Counted from the stretch's first letter, positions 8,272 to 19,700 are shown. The stretch: DNA of 58,317 bases from Bacteroidia bacterium (GCA_026932145.1 JAIXKT010000024.1:1-58317), one strand, 5' to 3'. Translations and numbers: made by a program. The notes: a model not told the origin generated them from the sequence alone.

Positions 8272-8279
8272 TAACTTTG
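8272..8279 (+). promoter_or_regulatory. -7 promoter box for the ompH-murI genes
   Basis: TAACTTTG matches the Bacteroidota -7 consensus TAnnTTTG, 62 bases ahead of the first OmpH start. No good TTG -33 element is seen at 19-21 bases upstream. The 8166-8271 stretch before it holds nothing recognisable and is the right edge of the accessory island. Confidence 0.45.
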
Positions 8280-8341
8280 CCGAAATTTCTGGAAAATTGG
8301 AACGGGATTTGTAATGTCAATTTCGTTTAACATAAGAAACC

Positions 8342-8959
8342 ATGAAACTGTTTGTAAAAATATTATTCTGCCTATTCTGGCTTGTTCTCGGCCAAAATAT
8401 CGCATCAGCACAAAAATTTGCCTACGTTGATACAAAGTATATCTTTGACAAAATGCCTGAATACAACGCAGTAGAAAAAGAAATAGAGCAACTATCTCTG
8501 CAATGGCAAAAGGACTTGGAAGATATGCAGAAAAAAATAGACAAAATGTACCGCGATTATCAAGCTGAAAAAGTTCTACTAACCCAAGATGTTCAGCGTC
8601 AGCGTGAAGATGCTATCATGAAAGAAGAACAAAAGGTGGTAGATTTCAAAAAGAAAAAATTTGGCTATGACGGAGAATTGTTTAAACAAAGAGAAGAAAA
8701 AATGAAGCCAATTCAAGATAAAATATTTTCTGCCATTGAGTTAGTAGCCAAAGAGAAGAAGTATAATTTTATTTTTGATAAATCCGGTGCCGTAGTAATG
8801 CTGTTTGTAGATCCAACTTTTGACGTAAGCGATGCCGTTGTTCAAAAACTCGGTTCTATAGCCGGCACAGGAGTGCCTTCTGCGCCATCTAAGCCAAACC
8901 AGCCTACCCCCACACCACAAAATAGATCGGGTAGCGGAATGCCAAACACCCCCAAATAA
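8342..8959 (+). CDS. OmpH/Skp-family periplasmic chaperone
   Basis: A 205-residue periplasmic protein. The first 24 residues form a signal peptide ending in IASAQ. The mature part begins with FAYVDTKYIFDKMPEYNAVEKEIEQL, the typical OmpH start, followed by a long charged coiled coil (about residues 45-130) that forms the Skp tentacle, then a beta-rich end (FIFDKSGAVVML). The last 35 residues are a Pro-rich tail. Skp holds unfolded outer-membrane proteins on their way to the Bam machinery. A paralogue follows after 18 bases, then glutamate racemase, a common order in Bacteroidota. In many relatives bamA precedes this pair; here an accessory island does. Confidence 0.92.
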   Translation: MKLFVKILFCLFWLVLGQNIASAQKFAYVDTKYIFDKMPEYNAVEKEIEQLSLQWQKDLEDMQKKIDKMYRDYQAEKVLLTQDVQRQREDAIMKEEQKVVDFKKKKFGYDGELFKQREEKMKPIQDKIFSAIELVAKEKKYNFIFDKSGAVVMLFVDPTFDVSDAVVQKLGSIAGTGVPSAPSKPNQPTPTPQNRSGSGMPNTPK

Positions 8960-8977
8960 TCAATATCTAATTAAATC

Positions 8978-9559
8978 ATGTTATTTCGTTTTTTGACAGT
9001 ATTTTTAGCTGTTTATTGCTATGCATTAAGTTCATTATTTGCGCAATCCCCCAAAATTGCTTACACAAATATTGAATACATCCTGACGTTTATGCCGGAG
9101 GCTAAACAAATGCAGCAACAATTAGACGTTTTTGAAAAAAAACTATCAGAACAGTTAAGTGTAAAGCAAAGCTATGCGCAAGGTAAATTAGAAGAATACT
9201 ATAAATTAGTAGAAGAGAAAAAACTCACACATGAACAAGACGAAGCCAGAAAGAAAGAACTGCTAAAGTTAGAAGATGAAATCAAAAAGTTTACCAGCGA
9301 TTCTGAAGCACAACTTTTAACCAAAAAAGAGGAACTCTTAAAACCAATTATTGACAAGCTACAAACTGCTATCAATACTGTGGCCAAAGAGGACGGCTAT
9401 ACAATCGTTTTAAACAGTTCCAACTCAACGGGAGTTTCCAATATTTTGTATGCTCCCGAAAGTGATAATATCACCGAAAAAATCATTAAGAAGTTGGGTT
9501 TGAATTTAGCTCCTCCGCCGTCGAATACTCCGAAGCCAAATACCCCGGGAGGTAAGTAA
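8978..9559 (+). CDS. OmpH/Skp-family periplasmic chaperone, second copy
   Basis: A 193-residue paralogue of the preceding protein. A signal peptide of about 23 residues ends in SLFAQ. The mature part opens with KIAYTNIEYILTFMPEAKQMQQQL, then a Lys/Glu-rich coiled coil through about residue 125, the terminal strand YTIVLNSSN, and a Pro/Asn-rich tail. Its role is the same as that of Skp: binding outer-membrane proteins in the periplasm. The two proteins differ strongly in sequence, so this is an old duplication of the kind conserved in the phylum. It shares an operon with its upstream copy and with murI, whose start touches its stop codon. Confidence 0.9.
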   Translation: MLFRFLTVFLAVYCYALSSLFAQSPKIAYTNIEYILTFMPEAKQMQQQLDVFEKKLSEQLSVKQSYAQGKLEEYYKLVEEKKLTHEQDEARKKELLKLEDEIKKFTSDSEAQLLTKKEELLKPIIDKLQTAINTVAKEDGYTIVLNSSNSTGVSNILYAPESDNITEKIIKKLGLNLAPPPSNTPKPNTPGGK

Positions 9560-10396
9560 TTGAGTTTTGATAATTCACACATACGCCCGATAGGCGTTTT
9601 TGACTCCGGCATTGGGGGGCTAACCGTAGTAAAAGCCCTACAGGAAAGGCTTCCCAATGAGCATTTTTTGTACTTTGGAGATACAGCACACCTGCCATAC
9701 GGAGATAAATCCCCGGAACTAATTCGACAATATTGCAGCGTTATCACCGACTTTTTGCTGCTGAACCAAGTAAAATCAGTTGTTGTAGCCTGCAACACCG
9801 CCTCTGCGGTTGCTTTTGAACAAATCAAGAATCGCTGCCCCAGCGAAATACCGGTCATCGAAGTAATCACTCCGGCAGTAGATATGGCAGTTAAATATTC
9901 TAATTCCCGAAGAATAGGCGTAATCGGCACGAAAACGACTATTTTATCACATTTATATCTTAGAAAAATTTTGGAACGAGTGCCGGAAGCACTGGTCGTT
10001 GAAAAAGCTACTCCACTGCTTGTGCCAATGATAGAAGAAGGCTGGAACAATAACAAAATCAGCCGTGAAATTATCGAAGCCTATATGTCTGATACCGGCT
10101 TTATGCACGTAGATACCCTCATACTTGGTTGCACTCATTACCCGCTTGTAAAACAAGCTATCGAAAACTACTTTAAAACTAACGACCGAAAAGTTACTGT
10201 AATTGATTCTTCGTTAGCAATAGCTGAAACTCTTGCTGGCTTACTGGAACAAAACAACCTGAATAACAGCCATAAACACCCTGATATTCAAGATAAATTT
10301 TTTGTTTCCGATATTACCGAGAGCTTTAGGGATTCTGCTGCATTATTTTTTGGTGATGATGTTCAGCTAAAAAAGATAAATCTTGATTTTTCCTAA
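9560..10396 (+). CDS. murI: Glutamate racemase
   Basis: A 278-residue cytosolic enzyme that converts L- to D-glutamate for peptidoglycan. Family signatures are all present: GVFDSGIGGLTV with the conserved Asp15-Ser16, FGDTAHLPYG near residue 40, the first catalytic cysteine Cys78 in ACNTASA, and the second, Cys191, in LGCTHYP. The frame has no ATG near the conserved N-terminus, so the TTG at 9560, directly after the upstream stop, is taken as the start. A GGAGG lies about 10 bases before it inside the end of the ompH gene, one of the few Shine-Dalgarno-like sequences in this window. Translation is probably coupled to the OmpH gene. Confidence 0.96.
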   Translation: MSFDNSHIRPIGVFDSGIGGLTVVKALQERLPNEHFLYFGDTAHLPYGDKSPELIRQYCSVITDFLLLNQVKSVVVACNTASAVAFEQIKNRCPSEIPVIEVITPAVDMAVKYSNSRRIGVIGTKTTILSHLYLRKILERVPEALVVEKATPLLVPMIEEGWNNNKISREIIEAYMSDTGFMHVDTLILGCTHYPLVKQAIENYFKTNDRKVTVIDSSLAIAETLAGLLEQNNLNNSHKHPDIQDKFFVSDITESFRDSAALFFGDDVQLKKINLDFS

Positions 10397-10574
10397 AACA
10401 AGAAAAACAGAACACGTAAGTAGCTCATTACAAGCTAAAAACAAAATGTTTATCGGGAAAATTATCTGCGAGAAATTATAGTTCTTGTAATTTTTTAATT
10501 ATGTTTTTTCTTTTTTTCATAAATACACAAATTAAATTGATTTTTGTAGGGAAATTGCGTAAAAAGAGAGCATC

Positions 10575-12722
10575 ATGTATTACATTCGGTTTATCAACAA
10601 AGGAGCAACATACTTATTAATATGTAGCTTTGCCGCTTGGTTTCTGATTTCCTGTATGAAAGAAAAGGATAACAACATACCTCCGGTTGCCCAAAAGTTG
10701 CCTAAGATATTAGAAAAACACGGCCATAAACGCACCGACCCCTATTTTTGGATGGCCGAAAGGGATTCTCCCGAAGTATTAAAATACTTAAAAGCGGAAA
10801 ATGATTACACACAAGCTATGATGAAGCACACGGAAACAATACAAAATTCATTGTTTCTGGAGATGAAAAACCGCTTTAAAGAAGATGACAGTTCGGCTCC
10901 TGTTTTAGACGGAACACATTACTATTATAGCCGCTTTGAACCTCAAAAAGAGTATCCAATCATCGCCCGAAAAAAAGAATCGCTGCAAGCCGCCGAAGAA
11001 ATCTTACTCAATGTACCGGAATTAGCCCAAAATCATTCCTACTTTCAATTAGGCGATTATGCGGTTTCCCCAAATGAAACCAAAATGGCTTACTGCATAG
11101 ATACCTTGAGCCGCAGATTATATCAAATTCATTTTAAAGATTTAGAAAATAAAACTCATTACCAAGAAGTTATAGAAAACTGTGAAGCTGAAGTAATTTG
11201 GGCAAATGATAATAAAACTATTTTTTACATCAGAAAAGACCTAACAACCTTACGAACAAATAGAATTTATAGCCATATTTTAGGCACCAACCCCGCTGAT
11301 GATAAGTTAGTCTATGAAGAAAAAGATGAAACATTCAGTTTAGGTATTGATAAAACTAAATCCCAAAAATTTATTCTGATAATAGCAAACAGCACAACTA
11401 CCTCCGAATACCTTTTAATAGATGCCGATAACCCGAGCCACCAGCCCACTAGATTTTTACCACGAAGCAAAGATCATCTGTACCAAGTAGATCACATTAA
11501 CCAGACGTTTTATATCATTACAAATCAAGACAGTGCCCAAAATTTTCAGCTAATGACTGTCTCTGACAAAAAATATCAAACTCGGTCAGCTTGGGAAATC
11601 CGCATCCCACATAGAAAAGAAGTTTTATTAGAAGGAATAGAGCTTTTTGATAATCACTTAGTTATTCAAGAACGTTTGGGGGGATTAACCCAAATACGCA
11701 TTATCAATGAAAAGAACAAACAAGCGCGTAACGTAACTTTTACGGAGCCAGCATATTTTGTATTTATAGGAAGCAATCCCAATGCCAATAACCCAAACCT
11801 ACGACTTGTTTATACCTCAATGACGACTCCAACCACTCATTTTGACTATAACTTAGAAACAAATACCCGAACGGTTATTAAAGAACAAACAGTTTTGGGA
11901 GGGTTCAGCAAAGAGAATTATATAACGGAGAGGATTTTTGCAGAAGCTAAAGACGGTACCAAGATTCCAATTTCATTGGTGTATCATAAAGGTTTTAAGC
12001 GAGATGGCTCTGCCCCTTGTTATTTATATGGTTATGGTTCTTATGGTTATTCGTTAGATGCAAGTTTCAGCAGCATCCGGATTAGCTTACTTGATAGGGG
12101 CTTTGTGTACGCTATTGCCCACGTTCGAGGCGGGCAAGAAATGGGACGCTATTGGTATGAAGACGGGAAACTTCAGCATAAAAAAAATACATTTACAGAC
12201 TTTATCGCCTGCGCAGAGCATTTAATAGCTCAAAAATATACCAGTGCAACAAAACTCTGCGCAAGTGGAGGTAGTGCAGGCGGGTTACTCATGGGCGCTG
12301 TTGCTAATATGAAACCGGAAATATTTCTGGCCATAGTAGCCAATGTTCCCTTTGTAGATGTAGTAACTACGATGTTGGACGAATCTATACCACTTACAAC
12401 CGGCGAATACGACGAATGGGGAAACCCCAACAACCCAAAAGACTATGAATACATCCTTTCATATTCACCCTACGATAACGTAGTACCCCAAAAATATCCC
12501 AATATGCTTGTAATCACAGGTTATCATGATTCTCAAGTACAATATTGGGAGCCTGCGAAATGGGTGGCTAAACTCCGCGCAACCAAAACAGATAATAACA
12601 AGTTGCTGTTTTATATCAACATGGATTCCGGCCACAGTGGTAGTTCCGGTAGATTTGAAAGCCTAAAAGAAGATGCCTTAGAATATGCTTTCTTACTTGA
12701 TTTACTACATATTAGTAAGTAA
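10575..12722 (+). CDS. S9A prolyl oligopeptidase / oligopeptidase B-like lipoprotein
   Basis: A 715-residue serine peptidase. The N-terminus carries a lipoprotein signal (hydrophobic stretch, then LISC with Cys at 27), so the enzyme is secreted and lipid-anchored. Residues about 45-440 form the beta-propeller that restricts access to oligopeptides (start FWMAERDSPEVLKYL is typical of protease II). The alpha/beta-hydrolase domain has the triad Ser567 in GGSAGG, Asp652 in GYHDSQV and His687 in DSGHSG. The length equals family norms. It stands alone between intergenic gaps and probably has its own promoter, although no clear one is seen in 10397-10574. It likely scavenges peptides in the periplasm. 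Confidence 0.93.
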   Translation: MYYIRFINKGATYLLICSFAAWFLISCMKEKDNNIPPVAQKLPKILEKHGHKRTDPYFWMAERDSPEVLKYLKAENDYTQAMMKHTETIQNSLFLEMKNRFKEDDSSAPVLDGTHYYYSRFEPQKEYPIIARKKESLQAAEEILLNVPELAQNHSYFQLGDYAVSPNETKMAYCIDTLSRRLYQIHFKDLENKTHYQEVIENCEAEVIWANDNKTIFYIRKDLTTLRTNRIYSHILGTNPADDKLVYEEKDETFSLGIDKTKSQKFILIIANSTTTSEYLLIDADNPSHQPTRFLPRSKDHLYQVDHINQTFYIITNQDSAQNFQLMTVSDKKYQTRSAWEIRIPHRKEVLLEGIELFDNHLVIQERLGGLTQIRIINEKNKQARNVTFTEPAYFVFIGSNPNANNPNLRLVYTSMTTPTTHFDYNLETNTRTVIKEQTVLGGFSKENYITERIFAEAKDGTKIPISLVYHKGFKRDGSAPCYLYGYGSYGYSLDASFSSIRISLLDRGFVYAIAHVRGGQEMGRYWYEDGKLQHKKNTFTDFIACAEHLIAQKYTSATKLCASGGSAGGLLMGAVANMKPEIFLAIVANVPFVDVVTTMLDESIPLTTGEYDEWGNPNNPKDYEYILSYSPYDNVVPQKYPNMLVITGYHDSQVQYWEPAKWVAKLRATKTDNNKLLFYINMDSGHSGSSGRFESLKEDALEYAFLLDLLHISK

Positions 12723-12945
12723 ATATCAAAACGATATTTTGAAATAAAAAAGATAAAATAGAGATAGAAATATCCCTGTGATATACGTTTACAGGAGAAC
12801 CTTTCTTAGAAAAGTGCAGCATTTTTGTTCCAAAATTCGATAATTATCAAGATATACGGCACGAAACCATTCCTGAAAGCCGATACAAAAAATAAATATT
12901 TGTTAAGCTATGGATAAAAAAAAGTCTCAACCGATTAAATTTTTC

Positions 12946-12953
12946 TAAATTTG
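12946..12953 (+). promoter_or_regulatory. -7 promoter box for the TonB receptor operon
   Basis: TAAATTTG matches TAnnTTTG, 61 bases before the receptor start. No convincing -33 TTG is seen at the usual distance. The rest of the 12723-13014 gap is AT-rich with no recognisable element. Confidence 0.45.
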
Positions 12954-13014
12954 CGCGTTCAGACATAGTATGTGCCTGAATTTTTAGGAAAGTATAAAAC
13001 AAGCTATTTTGCGC

Positions 13015-16000
13015 ATGATACCAAACCTACGAGAAGGATTGCAGCATCTCCTCAAAAGAGTTGGCCTGTTGATATTAGCAATATCTCTTGCTAATCAGTT
13101 ATTTGCCCAGTCAGATGCCGGTAAAATTAATGGTGTGATTATAGATAAATCCACCAACGAACCGCTCTCATTTGCTACCGTCAAGCTATTGAAAAATGGC
13201 GTGATGAAAGGCGGCCAGAATACGGATGAAAATGGAAAATTTTCGTTTTCACCCGTTGACCCAGGTAAGTATGACATTGTAGTGTCTTATTCCGGTAAAG
13301 AACAAAGACTTTCTGGAGTTACTGTAAATCCGGGAAAAACTTTACCTATCAAATTTGAATTTCAAGTAGAAGATGTGTCGTTAGATACTTTGGTTATTGT
13401 GGCCTACAAAGATCCTGTTTTTGATCCAGACCAAACAGAAAATTCAACGACCATTGATGCCGCAACAATCCGTAAGATGGGGTCTCGCGAAGTAACAACG
13501 ATTGCTTCTACCACAGCGGGAGTTTATCAAAAAGATGACGGAAAAGGCTTAAATATGCGCGGCCAACGGGATAACTCAACTCAATATTTTGTTGATGGTC
13601 AGAGAGTTATTGGAGCTTTAGCGTTGCCTCAGTCTGCAATTTCGCAGCTTACGGTGATTACCGGAGGAACGCCAGCAGAATACGGAGACGTAACCGGTGG
13701 CGTTATCCAAATAACTACCGCAGCTCCCAGTGCTTATACTACCGGCGGCGGCGAATTCGTAACATCAGAAATAATTGATAAATACGGCTACAACTTGGGG
13801 GCTATCAACCTATCCGGCCCCATCATTAATAAAAAAGACTCATCAGGAATAGTAGAACGAACAGTCTTAGGATATTTTGTGGGAGCAGAAATGGAAACCC
13901 AAAAAGACCCAAGCCCGTCAGCAATTGGAATTAATAAACTAAAGGGAAATTCATTAGAGCAACTAAACCAGAATCCCTTACGTGCTTCACGTGACGGAAA
14001 CTTCTTTATAAATAACGCGAACTTCATTACCTATGATGATGTAGAAACCGTAAAAGCAAAAGATAATGCCAGACAAACTGCCTATCGGTTTAATGGTCGG
14101 CTGGATTTTCAACCCAAAGATAACCTTATTTTAAAGGTAGGAGGAAGTACCCAAATACAAGAACAAAACCTTTGGTCAAATAGACTATCGCTTTTCGCGC
14201 CTAATGCCAATGAACGCCGTAATGAAAATACATATCGTGGATTTGCCAGAATACAGCAAAGTTTTAAAGGCGATACAAACTCTTTTGTGCACAACATATT
14301 TTATACCTTACAAGCTGATTTCACCCGTTTTACCAGAACTCGCCAGCAAGCCGAATTTGGTGATGATATTTTCCGCTATGGTTACATCGGAAAATATACA
14401 ACATCTTACAGAGAACTATTTGACTATATTAAACCCGGAGACCAATATTTTAACCCGTCTTTATCTTCTGCTCCATACCTAAATACACTTGGTTATGAAG
14501 AAAGTGGTCTATCATTTGACCCCTCAAATACGGCAAACCCAATTCTGGCAAATTATAATAATTATATATTTAACTATCTGAATGCGCAAGGAATTAAGGT
14601 TAATAGCCAAAATGAGCTGTATGTTAAGTATCAGGGTTTACGTAATGGCGATAGTCCGGTAGCCAATTTTTCGCTATTTGATATGCCCGGTTCAATCTTC
14701 GGCGTTTACACCAAATCACGTTCAGATATGTATCGGGTTGTAGGCCAAGCTACAGCAGAAATCGGAAAAAAAGCTGTTCATAACATTAAACTTGGTTTTG
14801 AATTTGAACAAAGAAACGAGCGTTATTTTGGGGTAAGCGCAGCCGGTATGTGGTATCTGATGAGATTATTAGCAAATAAACATTTAACTGGCTTAGATTC
14901 AGCATCTTCTAATCCATTTTTTGTAGATGGAGTTTTTCAGGGATTGGTTAGTATGGATAGAGCTTCACATGAAGGCGACCAATCTACATTTGACCGCAAC
15001 CTACGCCAACGTTTAGGAATGCCGGTAAATAGCTCCACTTGGATACAAACAGATGCCTTAGACCCAAGTACTTATAGCCTAAGCTTATTTAGTGCTGATG
15101 AGTTGCTAAATAATGGGAACTCACCTAATGTTTCTTATTATGGCTACGACTATACCGGAGGTAACTCAAACCGCGTAAACGCAAACGAATTTTTTACCAA
15201 CAAAGATAAACGTCCATTGAACCCCTATGCACCTACTTATATTGCTGGTTATGTTCAAGATAAATTTGAAATAGGTAAAATCATGTTCAACTTTGGGGTA
15301 CGTGTGGATAGATTCGATGCAAATCAAAAAGTACTGAAAGACAAGTATCTACTTTACCCTGCCTATAATGCAGCTGAAGCCTCCCGTCTGATGAATATTA
15401 CTTTACCCGGAAATATTAACCCTGATTGGATTCCTTATGTTGATAATAAAGATAATCCCCGTGAAATTATTGGCTACCGAGATGGCGACCGTTGGTATGA
15501 TAGAAATGGCACAGGAATACCGGCTCAGTTACTTGCCCAGTCCCTTGGAAAAGTCCAGCCATATCTAAGAGATAGCATATTTTCAATAGAATCCCTCAAA
15601 GATTATGTTCCACAGGTGAATTTTATGCCGCGTTTGTCATTTTCTTTCCCAATTACCGATATGGCGTTGTTTTATGCCCACTATGATGTGCTAACTCAGC
15701 GCCCCAGAAGCGCAAATATTGGCTCATTAGCAGATTATGAATTTGTAAAATACAATCCTACCGAGGCAATTAACAACCCAGCACTAAAACCGGAAAAAAC
15801 AATTGATTATGAAGTAGGCTTTAAACAAGGGTTAAGCGATAAATTAGCAATTTCATTTTCAGCATATTACAGAGAAATGCGTAATATGATTCAGATTGTT
15901 CAGAATAACAATGCATACCCGATTTCATACCAGTCATTTGAAAATATTGACTTTGGGACAGTAAAAGGGTTTACATTTGACGTGGATATGCGTCGTTCGG

Positions 16001-16713
16001 CAATTTTACAAATGCACGCTTCTTATACCTTACAGTTTGCACAAGGTACAGGGTCGAGTTTTAACTCTTCCAGAAATGCCTTAAACTCTGCCGGTGGTAG
16101 CTATGGCGTTATCAGAACCACTTTGCCATTATCTTTTGACCAAAGACACACGCTTACTGGAAATATTGACGTGCGCTTCAATGACACTGAAAATAAAGGT
16201 CCTGGCTTTGGTAAAACAAATCCTTTTTACCCACTAAAAAATACAGGTATGAATATTACCTTCAATGTAGGTTCAGGAACACCGTATTCCAGAAATGCAC
16301 TTCCAAACACTGCTGATGTTCAGTTTGGGATTAACTCTAACTCACAAATTGCCGGTACAGCATTTGGAAGCCGTTTGCCTTTCCAATTCAGGATGGATCT
16401 TCGTTTCGATAAAGACTTTGTTATAGGAAGACCCAAATCCGGATCTTATATCAATAGAAGATATGCTTTCAATGTTTATTTGTTAGTATTAAACGCTTTG
16501 AATACTAAGAATATACTTTCGGTATATGAATATTCTGGCCTTCCTAATGACAATGGCTTTTTAACAACAGGCCAAGGTCAGCAAACTATTGATAGACAGG
16601 CACAGCAATTTGGCGTTACCCCCTTTGTAGATCAATATACCATGAAAATGCGTAGCCCGGATAGCTATAGCTTACCCCGCCGTCTTCGCTTTGGAATAAC
16701 TTTTAACTTTTAA
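13015..16713 (+). CDS. TonB-dependent outer-membrane receptor (large)
   Basis: A 1232-residue outer-membrane transporter or scaffold. A signal peptide ends near residue 31 (NQLFAQ). A carboxypeptidase-regulatory-like domain spans about 35-115 (GVIIDKSTNEPLSFATVKL, then DENGKFSF). The plug covers about 125-240 (LNMRGQRDNSTQYFVDGQRV, ITGGTPAEYGDVTGGVIQI), followed by a long beta-barrel ending in the outer-membrane terminus FGITFNF. The ATG at 13015 is used; a TTG two codons earlier is possible. It heads a three-gene operon with a huge secreted protein and a PorV-like protein, a combination that points to a surface assembly linked to T9SS rather than simple nutrient uptake. It is not a SusC with a SusD partner. 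The substrate is unknown. Confidence 0.9.
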   Translation: MIPNLREGLQHLLKRVGLLILAISLANQLFAQSDAGKINGVIIDKSTNEPLSFATVKLLKNGVMKGGQNTDENGKFSFSPVDPGKYDIVVSYSGKEQRLSGVTVNPGKTLPIKFEFQVEDVSLDTLVIVAYKDPVFDPDQTENSTTIDAATIRKMGSREVTTIASTTAGVYQKDDGKGLNMRGQRDNSTQYFVDGQRVIGALALPQSAISQLTVITGGTPAEYGDVTGGVIQITTAAPSAYTTGGGEFVTSEIIDKYGYNLGAINLSGPIINKKDSSGIVERTVLGYFVGAEMETQKDPSPSAIGINKLKGNSLEQLNQNPLRASRDGNFFINNANFITYDDVETVKAKDNARQTAYRFNGRLDFQPKDNLILKVGGSTQIQEQNLWSNRLSLFAPNANERRNENTYRGFARIQQSFKGDTNSFVHNIFYTLQADFTRFTRTRQQAEFGDDIFRYGYIGKYTTSYRELFDYIKPGDQYFNPSLSSAPYLNTLGYEESGLSFDPSNTANPILANYNNYIFNYLNAQGIKVNSQNELYVKYQGLRNGDSPVANFSLFDMPGSIFGVYTKSRSDMYRVVGQATAEIGKKAVHNIKLGFEFEQRNERYFGVSAAGMWYLMRLLANKHLTGLDSASSNPFFVDGVFQGLVSMDRASHEGDQSTFDRNLRQRLGMPVNSSTWIQTDALDPSTYSLSLFSADELLNNGNSPNVSYYGYDYTGGNSNRVNANEFFTNKDKRPLNPYAPTYIAGYVQDKFEIGKIMFNFGVRVDRFDANQKVLKDKYLLYPAYNAAEASRLMNITLPGNINPDWIPYVDNKDNPREIIGYRDGDRWYDRNGTGIPAQLLAQSLGKVQPYLRDSIFSIESLKDYVPQVNFMPRLSFSFPITDMALFYAHYDVLTQRPRSANIGSLADYEFVKYNPTEAINNPALKPEKTIDYEVGFKQGLSDKLAISFSAYYREMRNMIQIVQNNNAYPISYQSFENIDFGTVKGFTFDVDMRRSAILQMHASYTLQFAQGTGSSFNSSRNALNSAGGSYGVIRTTLPLSFDQRHTLTGNIDVRFNDTENKGPGFGKTNPFYPLKNTGMNITFNVGSGTPYSRNALPNTADVQFGINSNSQIAGTAFGSRLPFQFRMDLRFDKDFVIGRPKSGSYINRRYAFNVYLLVLNALNTKNILSVYEYSGLPNDNGFLTTGQGQQTIDRQAQQFGVTPFVDQYTMKMRSPDSYSLPRRLRFGITFNF

Positions 16714-16725
16714 TTTATTTACGTA

Positions 16726-19700
16726 ATGATAATCAGAAAATTATTTTACGGTTTATTTATACTGCTTTTTAGTAGCATTACTTTTAAAACTGTTGCTAGG
16801 GAACTGCCAAAAGTTCGTAAGACTCAGCAAACAACCCGTACTGCGGAGGCTTGTTTGCCTTCTTCTTCGTCCATTACATTAGATATTAATAATGTCCGAA
16901 CCCTCATTCACAACGGGGGAGATATGTGGTGGGATTTAGTAGGTGCGCCCCGCTATGAAATTCCTAAAGTAGAAGACTTGGCGAGTAAACGCCACTCTTC
17001 ATTTGCCGCATCATTATGGATTGGGGGGATAGATGCTACCGGCCAATTACGGGTAGCCGCCCAAACTTATCGCCAAGATGGTAACGATTTTTGGCCAGGT
17101 CCATTAGATTTAACAGGAGGAACTACCGAAAAAGCCTATTGCTCTAAGTGGAACAAACACTACAAAATAACCCGTGAAGAAGTTGATGCTTTTCGCGCTG
17201 AATATGCCCGCGTAGGCGCAGGCATAGATATGAGTAAGTATCCAAATGTGAGAGATTGGCCAGGTAATAATTATGATGCCGGCTTTGAATTAAAATTAGC
17301 CCCATTTAAAGATATTAACCAAGATATGCGCTATTCTCCCACAGACGGAGACTATCCCAAAATCAAAGGAGACCAAGCAATTTGGTGGGTTATTAATGAT
17401 AAAGGAGATATTCACACCGCTACAGGAGGCCAGCAAATTGGCATCGAAATCCAAATGATGGCGTTCGCATTCTCCGCAACCAACGCTATCAATAATATGA
17501 CTTTTTACTCCCAAAAAGTTGTTAATCGTTCTCCCATAACCTTAAACCAAACCTACATCGCCCAGTGGGCAGATATAGACCTTGGATTCTACAACGATGA
17601 TTACGTAGGATGCGATACATTAAGAGGTCTTGGCTTTGCCTATAATGGAGATGCTGATGATAATGCAAACTCTGGCGGATATGGACTTAACCCACCAGCA
17701 ATAGGAGTGGACTTTTTCCAAGGCCCAATAGCTGACCCCAATGACGGCATTGATAATGACAAAGACGGTTTAATAGATGAACTGGATATTAACGGAATAG
17801 ATGACGACGACGACGGCCTCATTGACGAAGATGATGAGATCTATGAACGCTGGGCGATGTCCAAATTTGTATATTATAATAATGATTTTACTTTAACAGG
17901 TAATCCCCAAACCGCAGGTCATTATTATGGTTATATGACAGGATTTTGGAAAGATGGTTCTCCAATTGTAAAAGACTATAGCCAAGGATATAGCCCCGGA
18001 GGAAGTTACCCCAGAACGAACTATATGTTTCCAACTTATCCTGGTCCAGCATGTTCTTATGCTGCTCCTGCTACCGGAGATGTATGGACTGAAAAAACAG
18101 CCGGAAACCCTCCGGCAGATAGACGGTTACTACAATCTGCCGGCCCATTTACGCTGCGCCCCGGTGCCGTTAATGAAATCGTTACTGGCGTTGTTTGGGC
18201 ACGAAAATATGTAGATGACCAATTTGGCTCCCTTTGTGAACTGCTATCTGCCGATGACGTTGCGCAAGCTCTCTTTGACGCTAAATTTCAACTCGTAGAT
18301 GGGCCAACATCCCCCGATTTAGCCATAGAAGAATTTGATAGAGAACTTGTACTCTCTTGGGATAACTCTGTATCTTCCAATAACTATAATGAAACTTATG
18401 CCGGTGTAGATCCCGTTCTGTCTAAAATCTTCCAAGGAAACATAGAACGTGCTACTTTCCGCTTCCAAGGGTATCTTTTATTCCAATTAGCAAGCGAAAA
18501 CGTATCCGCCCAAGAATTATATGACTCTGACCACGCCCGACTACTACTACAATGCGACATCAAAGACGGTGTATCTACAATTGTAAACCGGTCAATGACA
18601 ACACTTTCCGGAGTTAGTGAACCGATTATCGTTGACCAAACAATGGTAAATGGAGCAAACAAAGGAATAATTCATTCGATAAGCGTAAAAGAGGATTTAT
18701 TTGCCGAAGGCTCTGTTAAGCAATTAGTGAATTATAGACCGTATTACTATGGAATTATAGCTTATGCTTACAATGATACATCTTCTGACGGAAGAAAGTT
18801 TTTACAAGGCCGCTTAGGCTTTAAAGCTATGAAAGCTGTACCCCATAAAATTGAGTTTGAAAACTATGGCACCCATCTAAATGCTCAATATGGCACCGGA
18901 GTAAATATCTCTCGTACAAACGGATACGGAACAGGGGGAAATTATTTAGAATTTACGCCCGAAACAATAAACGATATTGTAACAAATGGCTTTGCAACCA
19001 ACACCATCTACAAAGGTGGCTTTGCACCGGTTTCTGTTAAGGTTGTCAATCCAAAAGAGGTAAAAAAGAAACAATATCGTTTGGAAATCACCAGAGATGC
19101 CTTATTACGCACTGCTATCAGTAGTACGGGCGATACAACTTGGTACTATGCAGACTGGGTATTATACGAAAAAAATGGCTCTAATCTGGATACTGTATTC
19201 GTTTCTACTTATACCAAAAATAGTGTATCACGGGTTGCTATCCCAGAACCGTTAAATGGGACTGAAAAACTAATCAAAGATAAGCAAGGAAATTCGCATG
19301 GGATTGCAATCGCAATCAAGGATGCCCAAAATCCGGGAACAAACCCATTAGACCCACTTAATGGATTTGTGGACTCGAAAATGACCTTCTCAAATTCTGC
19401 AAAACAATGGCTGACCGGCCTTCCAGACGTTGACGGATTCCCAGCCTTCAATTGGATACGATCAGGCGGCTGCCCAAGAGACGGAGATAATAAAGAAGAA
19501 CTTTGGGATTATTGTATCAATACAGGGATTAACTACAAAAACTATTGTTCTTATGATGAGCAGCAAGCTTTTGAAAAAGTACTGCAAGGTACATGGGCAC
19601 CATATATCTTAACTCGCGGATTAGTGTACGGAAACGGTTCCGCATTTGACGGATCTAACGTATGCCCCAGAATTGGATTTCAAGAAAATTCTAACAATAT

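Noticed and set aside
9397-10056. 219-residue minus-strand frame opposite murI
   Set aside because: It is antisense to conserved murI codons, and its Ser/Thr-rich composition is that of a shadow frame.
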